Positions 48,283-60,941 of a DNA stretch of 64,000 nucleotides are shown here, one piece after another. Positions within the stretch are counted from its first letter, which is position 1. Each line of letters opens with the position of its first letter. The notes under the pieces were generated by a model, which made no database searches, was not told the DNA's origin, and saw only the letters and a program-made list of their open reading frames with translations. Both the position numbers and the translations under genes were made by a program. This DNA is from Gordionus sp. m RMFG-2023 (lineage: Eukaryota; Nematomorpha; Gordioida; Chordodea; Parachordodidae): the NCBI RefSeq assembly GCF_954871325.1, contig NC_088778.1, positions 9,953,743 to 10,017,742 of the forward strand, read 5' to 3'.

Positions 48283-48497
48283 AGTATTGTTAAATAAACC
48301 AATTTGGTAATTTTTTAAAAACGGTCGATTATGATTTACACCAAAATAATATTATGTAAGCCTCGAGATTTGGCAAAAAGAGGTCCAAACTTTCTGCCAT
48401 CTATGAGCATAATTTCCAGGCTTGCATAATATTATTTTGGCTAAAATTTTAGTTGTACCGTTTTAAAAATCGACCTAATTCTAATATATACCAACAC
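48283..48497. mobile_element. MITE-B (palindromic), copy 1
   Basis: Starts TAGTATTGTTAAATAAACC. Inside, AAACGGTCGATTATG on the left and TTTTAAAAATCGACCTAA on the right are complementary, so the whole folds as a hairpin. The core contains CTCGAGATTTGGC and TGAGCATAATTTCCAGGCTT. The reverse complement of this core occurs in the copy at 62053-62257, in inverted orientation. Confidence 0.65.
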
Positions 48498-49312
48498 CAT
48501 TCACCTCCAAATTATATTTACGACAATTGATTAATATATATTCTAGTAACAACATGAACATGACATTCTAAATGTTAACATTACTTAGTTAATAATTATT
48601 TTAATACTATTATATTAAATCTATTTATCAATCTGCCCATTATAAATATAATAAACTATCAACCTGTTCTTTTATAACCTTATGTTTCTTCCTGCGACAG
48701 GCATGAATGTTACATATAAGTTCATAAATTTTTATAATTTACTTATTATTAATTTGCAAATTTTTAAATATATGTAGTGATATAAGCATAGGGTAAATAC
48801 CAGGAAATTCCCGATTAAATTCCAGGAAATTCCAGAGTAAATACCAAGAAATTCCCGGATAATAACCCGAGAATTTGACTGGAATCACTAATAATATTCC
48901 CATTTAGTTTTTATAAATATATAATAATTTCTTTATATTTTTTTTGCCGTTTTTTATCTTTCAACTGCCTTTACCATTATACATAAATTAAGCATCGTTT
49001 AAATCTAAAATTAGAATCGGCAAAATAATTCCAATTACCATATCCAGTGCGGCCTCAGAAAAAATATGATCTGCTTTTAGGAAAAACTCAATCATATATA
49101 AAAAATCGTCTATAAGGAAGAATGAAAAAAAAAATCAGTTCCAGTAATGAACATCTACATGATGAGATTCTTCAAGAAAATAATAAAATAAGAATAACCA
49201 ATGAAGAGACGTATATCTTCTAGTGAATGTATTTCTGATTCTGAGGATTTATCTTATATTACTATTTTAATATTTATAATGTTTAGATTAATTGTCTTAT
49301 ATATATATATCT
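48498..49312. other. AT-rich stretch with a short GGAAATTCC repeat cluster
   Basis: At 48797-48880 the words TACCAGGAAATTCCCG, TTCCAGGAAATTCCAG and TACCAAGAAATTCCCGG follow one another. This could be a subterminal repeat of an unrecognised element. No gene seen. Confidence 0.5.
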
Positions 49313-49680
49313 ATATGTTAGCCTCAATGTGTTTTTGCCGGCAATATGTTATTTTTCTACTTTAAATCATTTTTTGAGCAAGTATTTTAAATTCAAGTAT
49401 ATGATTTTACTAGAAATGTAATTCAGCATGCTTAGAATGCTTATCTTATGAATTGTATATAATTTTGTAGTCAACCTATAAGTCAATATAATTTATATAA
49501 AAAGTTTATTGAAAAAACTAATATATATATTATATTAAGTTAAGTTTATGGCAAAATTGTCTGTGAAATTCTTTGAGTAGATTCTAAACATGAGTGAATA
49601 ATAAAATTAGATTCAAATTTAAAAAAACGTGCTCAAAAAAAAATTTAAAGTTGAAAATAACAAATTCACGCTAAGATATA
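49313..49680. mobile_element. MITE family 'TTAGC', copy 2
   Basis: Left TATATGTTAGCCTCAATGTG and right CAAATTCACGCTAAGATATA are inverted. The inner blocks TGTTATTTTTCTACTTTAAA and its following TTTTTTGAGCA recur inverted as TGCTCAAAAAAAAATTTAAA and GTTGAAAATAACA. It shares all these words with 4458-4783. Non-coding. Confidence 0.7.
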
Positions 49681-50265
49681 TAAATAAAATATTTTGAGTG
49701 TTTAACTTATATTTCTCCTAATTTCCCATTTTCTCGCCTATTTCTCCTGCTATTCCAGGATTTCCTCATGTCTTAAATTCTCTAGAATTAGATCATCTAT
49801 AAATATTCCCGATTTAATATTCCAAGTTGCTTTATATGAATCTCATGAAATGGCGAATTTAATTATTTTATGATCTTCTAAGATTAGTCAAATTGTGGGG
49901 TTTTAAAGGGTTGTCGAAATCTTTATAGCCCTGGTTCGCTTAAATACTTAGACCTTAATAGAAATAGCACTAAAATTTATTCAATATTGAAAAATATTTA
50001 GACAAACATGATAATGGCTTCAAATTTTACCATGATACCAGAAAATGTGGTAAGAGCTGAAATAAGTGAATTAACATTAAAAAGAAGTATGATCTAGGCT
50101 TTCTTATCTATTGTATCTTAGATGGCATAATTTAAATGAAATTATCAAGACTTTGCAATAAAAATAAGTAAGGACGATTAAAATTTTTTATTCTAATTAA
50201 ATATTACTAGCAGATATCTCGTCAAAGAATGAAAGGTGAATCAAAAATTTCCCAATTATTTGATG
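49681..50265. other. AT-rich stretch, no gene seen
   Basis: Contains pyrimidine-rich words (CCTATTTCTCCTGC) near 49735 but no paired repeat, ORF or RNA gene. Confidence 0.5.
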
Positions 50266-51939
50266 ACTTTTATTGCATTTTTGCGTTACAAAAAAATGCA
50301 TTATTTAAATCGTAAACAAAAATAATGTTTTATTAAAATTATTAAGTTGATCCCCGTCTATGTAAATGAGAAAAAAATGCGTGATATTTGTAGATTTTTT
50401 TCATACTTTAAGAGTTTTAACAAATGGGATGTAGAACTTTTTATTTTTCGCTTGGGAGACTATTTAAATGTTTATTAAAGAAAAAGGATATATAATGGAG
50501 AAATCATGATGCGAAAAATTATTAATTTTTTGTTTAAGTTAGATTTTAATTTTTACTTTTTAATTTTTTACTTTTTAATTTTTTACTTTTTAATTTTTTA
50601 CTTTTATTTTTCTTATATTAATTTTATTTTTCTTTTAATTTGTTTATGTTTTTCACTTTGTATTTGATTATAGTTATTTATTAAATAAAGATTAATAATC
50701 AGATTTTAGTATATATTTTTTATTTCTATTTAATTAGGTTCTGATTCCCAATGCCAAAAACTATCGATTGTGACAATGGTGTTGGAGAGAGGAAGCGACA
50801 GGGCAATTACAACTTTTCAGTCTAATGCAAATCAATATATACGGTGGGACAAGGAGACGTGTCATACTGTATTCTAATACAAAAAAAAATTCCAGAAGAA
50901 CGTAAGAAAAATATGTAAATAAAAGTAGGAAAAATATTTAGAGAAGTATTCTAAAAAGAAGAAAATTTATATTTTAAAATAAAAATTGTTTTTAAAGATG
51001 TAGGTTGAAAAAGAAAAATTATTTTGATAAGATTATGTTTATGTAGGAATATAAAATCTAAAATTAAAAACAAAGAATTATAAAAGTAGCATTCATAGTA
51101 GATAATATATAAATTAGTTTGTGTTTAGTTATTTAAAGGTGATAATTAGGAATTTTATATTTAGAAATTACTGGTAAACTAAAACCATTTGAATTTTGAA
51201 ACTAATAGAGACTATGATATTTTAGATTTTTAATTTTAATTGATCACTAGAAATAACTATGACAAAGAAAAAGAAACATAAATTGCGAAGATTAAAATTA
51301 AACTAATAGTTTGCTAAGATATAATAATTTAAAAATTCGGCGAATAAGATTAGAATATAAATTTAATGTTAGAAAATAGTTGATGTTGTAATTAAATTCT
51401 TATTGAAGATTTACGTTTAACTTTTATTTTAAGGGCTGCGAGAGATAAAACAGCCTCAAGGATTTGATATGTGAATGTAGTATAATATGTTGTAGATTAA
51501 TCAAAAATCTTCATAAAGATAAACGGCTTTCGTCATTAGAAAATTTATGCCGCAATAGAGCTCAATTAGAGATCGGATTTTTATTTTTTTGAATCAAATA
51601 AGATTTTAAGGCAATTAGGCAACGTTATTCTAATAATAGTAAAAAGATAGAGAAATATTAAAAAAGAAATGATAAGATTTATTTTAAATTGTTTTAATGG
51701 TTTTAGATATAAGAAAATATCGTGCAGAATGAAGAAATAATTTTTTTAAATAATGATATGGATATGAAATACTTCGGAAAAATAAAAAGATTTTTTTTTG
51801 ATAAAAAAAAAGTAGGAGAATTCAAGATGTTTTTAAAAGAAAAATTTTAGTGTAATATACTGATATGTAATTGTGGAATAAAAAGTACGTTTTTTTTAAA
51901 CAAGTTGTGCTAGAATTAGAGAATCATAATTTTGTGTTT

Positions 51940-52160
51940 TAAAATTGATGATAGACATAATTGTGAGAATCATAATTTATAAAGGAACAAATTGATGATA
52001 GACACAATTATGAGAATCATGATTTCTTATGGAATGAAATTGATGATAGACATAATTATGAGAATCATATTTTCAGATGGAATGAAATTGATGATAAACA
52101 TAATTATAAGAATCATATTTTCAGATAGAATAAAATTGATGATAGACATAATTGATTTGT
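51940..52160. repeat. ~50-bp tandem repeat in the LTR-element interior
   Basis: ATTGATGATAGACATAATTG, or a near variant ending in GAGAATCAT, recurs at about 51944, 51989, 52038, 52086 and 52134. Units are 45-50 bp with a GATGGAATGAA or GGAATGAA linker. It produces a repetitive open frame on the plus strand that should not be taken for a gene. Confidence 0.85.
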
Positions 52161-52999
52161 TTTTGAACAAGTCTGTGAGAGTTATGAGAATCATAATTTT
52201 GGTGTGTTGAGAAACAACGAGACTTGCGAGAAGATAAGTCAGTTGGTGAAAAAGAATAAAAAAAGATATTTATTCCAGTTGTTTTTGAACAATTGACGTG
52301 AACATCATAAAGAAGAAAAGAAACAGATATTTTAGTTTTCTTTAAAGAACGGGTGTGTACCACAAGATTACAAGATTTTTTTAAAAAATTTAGAACTAAG
52401 ATTTTTTTAGATTCTAGATATTCAAGAGAATTTTAGATATAGATTCAACGGTAGATAGACATGTTTGACAAAGGATGTGGATTGATAGCTAAAGGACGAT
52501 TACCTACAAAGGGCTCAAGGAAGATATGGATTTGGACTTCATTGAGGGTAGAGGGGTGATAGAATTTGACATAATAGTATAATTAATATAGCGTATTTTG
52601 ACTATGTATTATAATTTTAAGATTTAATTTAGAGAAAAAAAAGGAGAAGTCAAAATTATGCTATTTAATAGATTATGTAAGGAAAAATTAGATTAGAGGC
52701 GATAACCTTATACATTAAGACAAAGTGGACATATGATATATTTTATTGCTATATTGGATTTGAGAATGAATGTAAGAAAAAGTGATAAGGAAGTGATAAA
52801 ATATTTCAGAAGTGATAAAGGGTTAAATAGATTATTTTAGGTAGATGTTTTAGATGCGATTACCCAACCTTAAGACAAAGATCAATGAGAATAAAGTCTT
52901 AAGACAAAGTCGATATCCTGGCAAGTGCAAACTGTCGTGGAAGACTCGGAAATCTAAAAGATCGATACAGTTACAAGAATTAGATGAAAGGAGCTAAAC

Positions 53000-53375
53000 A
53001 ATTACAAGAGAACGTTGGAAACAAGAGACTAGATAGAACAGATGTTCATGACGTCCACGCTACAATCGTTAATCGCTGACCAATATAGCCAGGTGTTTAC
53101 TGAAACTCTAGTCTAAGATACGAAAGTTGACGACCTTAGAGACAAGAATTCGTGGAAACAATAGTAATCGCAGACAAATTATCGCCAATCATTTTCCGAG
53201 AAAAAGCGTTAATCAATTACAAGAGAACATTTTAAACAAGAAACTAGATAGAACAAATGTTCGAGACATTCATGCTGCAATCGTTAATAGCTTACTAATA
53301 TCGCCAATTGTTGACGGAAACTTTAGTCTAAGATACGAAAGTTGATGATCATAGAGACCAGAATTCTGGGAAACA
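53000..53375. repeat. ~165-bp direct repeat in the LTR-element interior
   Basis: Two copies, about 53000-53165 and 53213-53375, share ATTACAAGAGAAC, ACTAGATAGAACA, AATCGTTAATCGCTGA/AATCGTTAATAGCTTA, AGTCTAAGATACGAAAGTTG and AGAATTC. Divergence is about 15%. Confidence 0.8.
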
Positions 53376-55036
53376 ATCGTTAATAGCAAACAAATTATCG
53401 TCAAGCGTGACAGAGTTAAAGAGCCAATAGGTTAATACAAAATAACGTTAGAAATAGGCAACTAGCAATAACCACTGGTCAATTCTGTCAAGCTACAATC
53501 ATTCACAAAAGTCGTCGTCTGTTACCAGATAATATGCTAATTATTAATTACCAGAAACCGTTAGAAATAAGCAAAGACTAGGATTATTTACCAAGGTTAA
53601 AACGAATTATAATTAAAAAGTGACTAGAAGAATGTATCGGGAATCATGATAACAGAAATGAATCGAGTTCGTCAATTGCCTATAGAGATCAAGAGATAAT
53701 CGTTTACAAGGGGTTGACAAGAAACAGAAGGATTCGAGAATTTCAGATTGTAATAGAATACAAACAGTCCTGAAGTGAAGAATATAGACAATTGACCGCC
53801 GTCGTTAGAAATTAGAAGACATTAAAGATTAAGACGAATAGATTTGGTGGAGATACAAGATCTAAAGTCGAAATCGAAAGAAGTTAGTCATTCGCTGATT
53901 GGTGGGTCTAACTTAAGTGGAAGGGTGTTGCATTTTTGCGTTACAAAAAAATGCATTATTCAAACCGTAAACAAAAATAATGTTTTATTAAAATTATTAA
54001 GTTATTATTTAGATCCCCGTCTATGTAAATGAGAAAAAAAAGCGTGATATTTGTAGATTTTTTTCATACTTTAAGAGTTATAACAAGTGGGATGTAGAAC
54101 TTTTTATTTTTCGCTTGGGAGACTATGTAAATGTTGATTAAAGAAAAAGGATATATAATGGAGAAATCATGATGCGAAAAATTTAATTTTTTGTTTAACT
54201 TAGATTTTAATTTTTTACTTTTATTTTTCTTATAGTAATTTTATTTTTCTTTTAATTTGTTTATGTTTTTCACTTTGTATTTGATTATAGTTATTTATAT
54301 AATATAGATTAATAATCAGATTTTAGTATATATATTTTTTTCTATTTAATTGGGTTCTGATTCCCAATGCCAAAAACTATCGATTGTGACAACTTTTAAT
54401 CAAATATAACTATATTTCTGACTCATATCTCATAAAAATAAGGCACGTTTTTTATTTATCCGAGATCATGATAAATAAGTAGGGGAAACCGGGGTAAAAC
54501 GATTGGTTTTTACCATAATATTTTGAAATATAAACAAAATAGAACAAATTATATATTTATAAGTAGTTAAATCCCTCATTCACAAAATAAAAAAAATGTC
54601 TCTCTACATATAATACTTTAGGAGCTATGTTTAATTATGTATAGAGCTTCATTTTCGCTATTTTACCCTATACATAGTGTAAAGTGGCTAAGTATCAGGT
54701 TAAAGTGGTTAAAATAAAATTTAACATAACTATATTGTTTAGATATTGGAATTTTCATCTATTTATCACTTTTAATATAAACTAATCAATAAAATACCAT
54801 AATGTAAGAAATTATATCAAAAATAGCGCTGAATGTGCCCATTTTAGGCACATCGTGCATTTCAATTATGCTTATCCTTTGCGACTAATCATAAAATTTT
54901 ATTCCAAATAACACACAAACTATTTATTAATGTTCATTTTTGCACAAAAGTATATCTTTTATATGGTGGAGTTAATATTTAAAATTATCTTCTTACAGCT
55001 TAAATTAGACGGAACATTTTAATCTTTTACCCATAG

Positions 55037-56922
55037 CAGGCGCGTACGCAGGAATTTGGTCTGGGGGGGGATAATAAAATTTTTTAAGAAATATTATTGT
55101 TTTTTAAAAATATCAAGCATAAATTTATTAGGACTAATAACTATTTCTAATACACAATTTAAATTAATGTGAATTATAAAAAAATTATATGTAAAGAATC
55201 ACTTAAATGACCCAAAATAGAAATTTGAATTTTTTGAGCCTTTACACAAAATGTTTCTTAGGAATAATTGCATTTTGTATGTTATAAATTTACAATGTAA
55301 AATCCAATCTTCGTTGTGATTGAGCTAATTTTTCAATTATCTCATCCTTGCTTGTCGTCAAATGCCTATGAATATTCATAAGATCCAAATCTTTCAATCT
55401 ACTTTCAGATGTTGTACTTCTTGGTATGTTTTTCAGAGATCTGCAGGCCCGGCCCCCAGGCCGGACATTATTTTAATTTTTTTAAATATACCCGGGCCGG
55501 GCCCGAAATTTTTTTAAAAAAACACCCAAGCCGGGTCTGAATTATTTTAAAAAAACACCCAATCCGGGCTGTATTTTTTAAAACAGCCTATATTTGAAAT
55601 CGTTATTATTAGCTATAAAAATCAAAAATAAATATAATTTATTTTAAAAAAATCCGGGCCGGGCCTAAAATTTTTTTAAAAAAAGCCGAGTCGGGCCTAA
55701 ATATATTTTTTTAAAAAGCCGGGCCGGGCCTGAATTTTTTTTAAAAAAACCTAGGCCAGGCCGTAAAAAATCTTTAAAAAAAAATCCGGGCCGTGCCCTG
55801 CAAATGGTACTTCTCCAGGCCTCTGTTATTCTTCTTAAAAAAGAGAATGTTCTCTCATTAGTTTACTAATGGGAAGAGTTTATAAACCCTTTTAATACAT
55901 TGGGAATTTAATCTAAAATGTGTTTGAAATAATGCAGAGCATCCACAACATTTTTTGGGACTATATTAACCATAGTTAATCTTATAAACATAGTTATTCA
56001 GCTAGTAAGGCATCATAAGATACTTTAACATATACATAATAAAAATCTAACAAATATTTTTTTTTCTATCACCATCTGAAAAAGGTTGAGAAGGCTTTTG
56101 TGGAAGTTATTTGCAGATTAGTAAGTGCTGCATGATGAATTAAAAATTCATTTATTTAGGTTATAAATGTATCTGATTTAAGATATACTCTTCTACTGAT
56201 CCTATATTAATGTTTTAACGATGAGCTTGCCTTGCTACAAGTCGAGGGAGACAAATATTAAACACGTATAGCTCTGCTTTTGACTCAACAATAAAATATA
56301 AAATATGAAATTCTTCATCAACATTAGCCCTAATTTCCTTGAGTTCGGATAAAATGCTCTCCGCTATTCTCATTTTCTTAATCAAGTCAATGTCATGTTT
56401 TTGAAAAGTAATACTTAAAATAATTGTATAATTAAATAATACATTTTAATGAGAAATAAAATTTGGAATAAGCATTGTATCCAATAATTTTCTTGCTTCT
56501 GAGGAAATATTTCTTTCAGGCCATTGTGATATTTCAGTAATAGCAAATAATTGGCTCTTCTAACTCCTTAAGCTGTTACTGCTTGATGGCAGAGACTCTA
56601 TCTCGTTGGACTTGCAATTTCTTTTTCCCTGTTGGACAAGAAGTTTCAGAAATAATTATTATTTGACTAGAAATTTGAAAATGGTAGATAAATATTACGC
56701 CACTAAAAATTTGAAAATAATAAGTAAATATTACGCCGTAAAACTTAAAATCGAATTTAATTGATAAAATAACTTAGTAGATAAATGCGATAAAAAATGT
56801 AATTAAATATATATTTAATATGACGAATAAATATTAACAAATATAAATTAATATAAACAATAATATTTTTGAAAAATATATCCGGCATCTGCATTTTTTG
56901 GCTTGGGGGGGGGACGCCAATG
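55037..56922 (-). mobile_element. hAT (TTF-finger type), degenerate, nested
   Basis: Starts CAGGCGCGTACGCAGG with a following G run; ends with a G run and GACGCCAATG. ACCCATAG is duplicated exactly (55029-55036 and 56923-56930). Minus-strand coding remains run from about 56600 to 55305: KKMRIAESILSELKEIRANV, then LPRLVARQ, PKNVVDALHYFKH, TNERTFSFLRRI, and after the MITE insertion SRLKDLDLMNIHRHL and IIEKLAQSQRRLDFTL with a stop near 55300. Several stops and frame changes are present and the N-terminal half is missing. Confidence 0.85.
55434..55825. mobile_element. MITE-A copy inserted in the hAT transposase
   Basis: Starts CAGAGATCTGCAGGCCCGGC and ends GCAAATGGTACTTCTCCAGG followed by CCTCTG. 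The interior alternates GCCGGGCC words with A/T runs. It splits the C-terminal FSFLRRI / KNIPRS region of the nested hAT. Flanking 8-mers are only partly alike, so it is not very recent. Confidence 0.8.
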
Positions 56923-57293
56923 ACCCATAGCAACATTAACATAGCAACTTTACCCCAAGTTATATTTGTTTAAATAGTTATTGTGTAACATTATAAGCTT
57001 TCGATAAATTTTATTTTATAGTTATGGATTTAAGGAATATGTATACAAATCTTTAAATTCTGAGCCTTAATAGATTTGCTAAAAGCAAAATTAATTAGAG
57101 GGTAATTTTTATAAGTTTTGGCTAAGAAAGTGGTTTTTTAGTAAATATTTCAAACGGGAAAATTTTCCAAAAGATGATAGGTAAGAAATTAGATATAAAA
57201 ATACGTCTTTAGATCAAGTTTAAAGTCTGTTCAAGATTAAGAAAAAGTTATTGGCACATTATTACCCCGTCATTCTTACCCTAGTCTCCCCTA

Positions 57294-57837
57294 CGTAGGT
57301 TGTTTCCTAAATTAAATGATTGCATGATGATAATTTTAAGACAATAATAATTTAAATTATTAGCAAAAAATATTATTAAGCCCAATTATAATATTTTCAA
57401 GATTTTTTTCAGTTAAATTATATTTATAAGGTGCAAGAATAAATTATAAGGTTGAGAATACCTCCATATGCTAACTTGGTAGCTGGCAGCATCAAATAGC
57501 AATATATAAACCTAGAATAGCGACTGATCAATAAAAAGAAAGTGTTTAAAAGCGAGTTAATTTCTTATCAAAACCTAATTTATGAGGTTTTAACAAATGT
57601 AAAGGTTGTCTTTGATATTAATTATTTTTATTTCGGAGATGACTCTCCTAAAGAAACTACATATTAAGGGGCGGTGCCTTGCTCGAAGTCCATGAAATAT
57701 TTTTTTAAGGATTTGACTTAGGCCAAATAATAGTATGGTTTTAATAATCAATGCCGGGCTTAAAAATGTAAAAGAGTAGAAGTGACTGATTTTTAAAAAA
57801 TAAATGTAAATTATATCAATGAAAATTATCTGGAGTC
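57294..57837. other. AT-rich stretch, no gene seen
   Basis: Contains a GC patch at 57640-57700 (GGGGCGGTGCCTTGCTCG) without partner. No gene could be supported; the open minus-strand stretch at 57590-57886 is low-complexity. Confidence 0.45.
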
Positions 57838-58290
57838 TGCTAATGTTTTCAATTTCCTTTATAAACAATTTGTAAAATATAGCCAAATATTCAAAATAAC
57901 GAAATTTTAAAAATTTAGTGCTGGACCGTAAAAAGATTAATAAATAATTTAAAAATTAAATCTTTTAATAAAATATCATCAATTTAATAAAATTTGAAAG
58001 TGTTGAATATTTTTAAAATATGAATATTCTTCATCACATGTGACTATGATTTTGCCTTCCTATTTTTTGGCATGTTTGCTTCCGTGTCCACATATTTTTT
58101 TTAAATTTATTTCTTAAATATTAATTTATGAAATAATCATGTTAATTAAAATAAAATGTTACCAAACAAGTATTAATATTCATTTACTGCTCATATTTTC
58201 AATTTCCCTTTGAAAAATTTGCAAAATTATCAAAATAACGAAATTTTAAAAATTTCGGGCCGGTCCATAAAATAATAAAAATAAAATCAT
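57838..58290. repeat. direct repeat pair of ~105 bp
   Basis: Copies at 57838-57940 and 58187-58290 share TTTTCAATTTCC, ATCAAAATAACGAAATTTTA or its variant, and a GGACCGTAAAA / GGTCCATAAAA block. They are diverged, in the same orientation, about 350 bp apart. Confidence 0.6.
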
Positions 58291-60506
58291 AGCCGAGCTG
58301 AGATAATTATTATTGCAATCATATGATTAAATATCTTTAATTTTTATTCTTTACCACCACTAGGCCCTCTCTTCCTAGCCAAATAATAGTATATAAAATT
58401 ATCATTATTCTTATTCTATCACTTGTAACTTGCTTATGTTTTTGTCATCTAACCATTTGGATATTAATTGTTTAATACTATTTGATATCGCTTTTAAACT
58501 GTTCAATATTTCATATGAATTTAAATGATATTTGTTTGTTGATGAGTATTCAAATCTTCAGGCATCTTTCCATCTTGTTTACGCTTTCAAACCTTTATTA
58601 GCATATCTTGGCGAAATAATGATCCTTACAAAAGCCCCCTTGCTTTATGGCTGACTAGGTAGGCCACTAATATTTTGTTAGCCATGTTGATTGGAAAGTC
58701 AAATTTCTCATATTTAAATTTATAACCATTCCCATAATTTTTTATTGTCAATATAAAATTTAATTTATACAAATATTGGTATTGTTATTTATTTATCTTA
58801 ATGTTAATTATATTAGATTTTCAAGTTGAGTTTTATTGTAATATAAATTTTAGAGGTAATTTTTATATATAACCACAGAAAAGAAATAAGGATATATGTG
58901 ATTATTTTAATTTTTTAAACAAAAATATAAAAAGTATCTATTTTTTATAAAGAAAATGTAAAAGATAGAAGATTCTTTTGAAAGTAAAGTATCGTATACG
59001 CAGTAAAATTTTTATTAAATCTCATGAAGTTACAGAGTACAAGATACAAAAGATCTTGTATCTTAGATAAAAGTATTCGCTATACCCTAACTTTGTCTAT
59101 AATTATATTTTAACTTAGGGGTTACAATGATTCTTAATATATAAATTACTTTAATATGGCATTACATGCAAAATGACTAAAAATGCACGCAAAATTTTTA
59201 ATTATGCAAAAAGCATGTTAAATATATTTTAAAAAAAGAAGAAAAAAGGTTCAATATCACATGAAAACATGCAAAATTGAAATAAAATATATAAAGTCGC
59301 GAAAAGCAAAACAAAAAATAATGTATGATTTTTTTAAAAAGATGCCCCTGAATTTTACCATATTTAATTAAAAAATATTTTGCCCTCCCTTGGGAAAATT
59401 TTGGCGGCCGCCACTGCTACTGCCTTTGCTCATAAATAAAATTTATTCGGATATTTTTTAGGAAAATGTTTCGAAATGTGGAACGAAAGAACTGTTTTTT
59501 GTCTGGAATGGGATGGAAGAAACAAGAAATGTCCTTGTTTAGGATCCCTGATTTAAAATGATAATTTTTTTTAACTTCTTTTAAAAAATTATATTTGGTA
59601 TCTCAAAAATAAAAGTATTATATCTTTCTTCTAATCAAATAATTCATAATTTTTATATAATAAACTTATATAAATGAAATGAAGAAATAAAATGGAAGAT
59701 GAACAATGAAAAATTCTTTGTATTTATTTCAATAATTATAAACGTTTCTTATAATTTTTTAAGAGAGTTCTAAAGATATTGAATTAATATTATCAATAAA
59801 AAAATATATAAAATATTTAATATATTTTTTTTTAAAATAATGTTTAATTTAATATTAAATATCTATTGATAATTTGAAAAGCTATTAACTAACTTTACAC
59901 ACTCACTAACCACAAGATAGAAATTATTTATTTAAAAAAAACAAACATTATATTTAATATGAAAGGAAAAGATATCAATATATAATTTGAATATTAACAT
60001 CGAAATTTGGTATTATTTTTATCATAAAAATAAAAATTTGTAAACGATATTATAATAAAGTCAATTTAACTTCATTGATTTTTTATTTAAAAGTGTTAAT
60101 AATGATTGTCATTTTCTTATATTTTTTATTCTTCCCAATTGTTTATGAAGAAGCAGACGACTCCCATAAATTGTTATGATTTTTTTTAACATTCATTTCA
60201 ATAAAAATAAATTATCTTCATATTCATAAAAATAATATAAGGTAAGGAATGATGATATTTAACATATTGTTTAAATTTTATTAATTATAGTTCATTTATA
60301 TCAGTATATATAAATGATTTTATTTTCAAATAAAATTATTATGATTTTATGACAAACATAAAATCAACTATTTTCAATAAAATAATTAAATATTTGGTCA
60401 ATATCTTTATTAAATTCGACAAGATTTAAATGCAATTAACGTAATAATAATAGTTATATTTATAAAACACCTATTAATATAGCACATATTACGATAATGT
60501 ACTGAT
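58291..60506. other. AT-rich region, no gene seen
   Basis: About 2.2 kb. The complement of a CAGGGATCC-type end occurs at 59540-59552 without a mate. A GC patch lies near 59390-59430 (GGCGGCCGCCACTGCTAC). The rest is low-complexity; it would hold the promoter of the downstream exon if that gene is real. Confidence 0.45.
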
Positions 60507-60941
60507 ATGATCAAAGATTCGAAATTCTTATATTGGATTATATCAATAATTCTCTGGCCAATTATTCCACTAGGTGCTTCAGGCTATTTTGAGTTGATAT
60601 TTCAAAATTTTAAAGTTGGTGCTACTTCCCATACTAATGCTCAAATTAATATTTCGAATCTACGGGAAAGCGATATTGATGATAGACCAAACTTTTTATA
60701 TTATTCGGTTGATATTTGCGTATCAAATATTAAGCGAAGAACGGGGTTAAATTATTCAATGCTATCAATGTATTCTATGAAGTCCAGCCCTCACACAAAA
60801 TGCATATTCAACGAAAGCGTAATATTGGCATCGAAATCAGAATGCAAGATTAGACATATCACCTCAATGCCCTGTAAAGCGGAAATCCATCACTCCTTCA
60901 AATTCCGGTTCCAGTTTGCGTGGATAGTAAAAAATTTATAA
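60507..60941 (+). CDS. secreted/membrane protein exon with MNNL-like domain (Notch-ligand-like)
   Basis: The ATG at 60507 opens a 144-codon frame. Residues 1-25 form a signal peptide (hydrophobic YWIISIILWPIIPLGASG). Immediately after comes GYFELIFQNF, the position and pattern of the (S)GxFEL start of the MNNL domain of Delta/Jagged proteins. Later blocks fit the same family in order: YYSVDICVSN (family FxVCLK), KCIFNESVIL (family CxFG...TPVLG) and FKFRFQFAWI (family xxxPFxFxWP). A donor GTAAAA directly after FAWI, where the similarity ends, suggests the true exon stops near 60927, with DSL and EGF exons expected downstream. Composition is less AT-rich than its flanks. The match is by eye and several cysteines differ, so a diverged ligand, a decayed copy or coincidence remain possible. 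Confidence 0.42.
   Translation: MIKDSKFLYWIISIILWPIIPLGASGYFELIFQNFKVGATSHTNAQINISNLRESDIDDRPNFLYYSVDICVSNIKRRTGLNYSMLSMYSMKSSPHTKCIFNESVILASKSECKIRHITSMPCKAEIHHSFKFRFQFAWIVKNL

Larger units (their letters stand above)
50271..54391 (+). mobile_element. LTR retrotransposon fossil, non-coding interior with tandem repeats
   Basis: Direct repeats lie at 50271-50775 and 53926-54391. They share TTGCATTTTTGCGTTAC near the start and ATCGATTGTGACA at the end. ACTTT flanks both sides (50266-50270 and 54392-54396). A purine-rich AAGTGGAAGGG tract precedes the right LTR. The length difference between LTRs comes from extra copies of a TTTACTTTTTAATTT word in the left one. No gag or pol is recognisable in the 3.1 kb interior. 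Apart from that length difference the LTRs are a few percent diverged, making this the oldest-looking of the three LTR elements here. Confidence 0.85.
54482..57291. mobile_element. TA-flanked non-autonomous transposon interrupted by a hAT
   Basis: The left end GGGGAAACCGGGGTAAAAC and right end TTCTTACCCTAGTCTCCCC are imperfect inverted repeats bounded by TA (54480-54481 and 57292-57293). Subtracting the hAT at 55037-56922 and one copy of its target duplication leaves 916 bp, matching the 915-bp copy at 8553-9467. No own transposase. The superfamily is inferred from the TA target only. Confidence 0.75.

Noticed and set aside
51992-52210. Repetitive open frame of MMIDTIMRI type
   Set aside because: It is produced by a ~50-bp tandem repeat inside an LTR-element fossil.
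57590-57886. 98-codon hydrophobic minus-strand frame
   Set aside because: Ile/Phe/Leu-rich as expected of AT-rich DNA; no membrane protein family or exon signals.
59441-59562. Possible hAT right end AGGATCCCTG
   Set aside because: No left end or target duplication could be paired with it.
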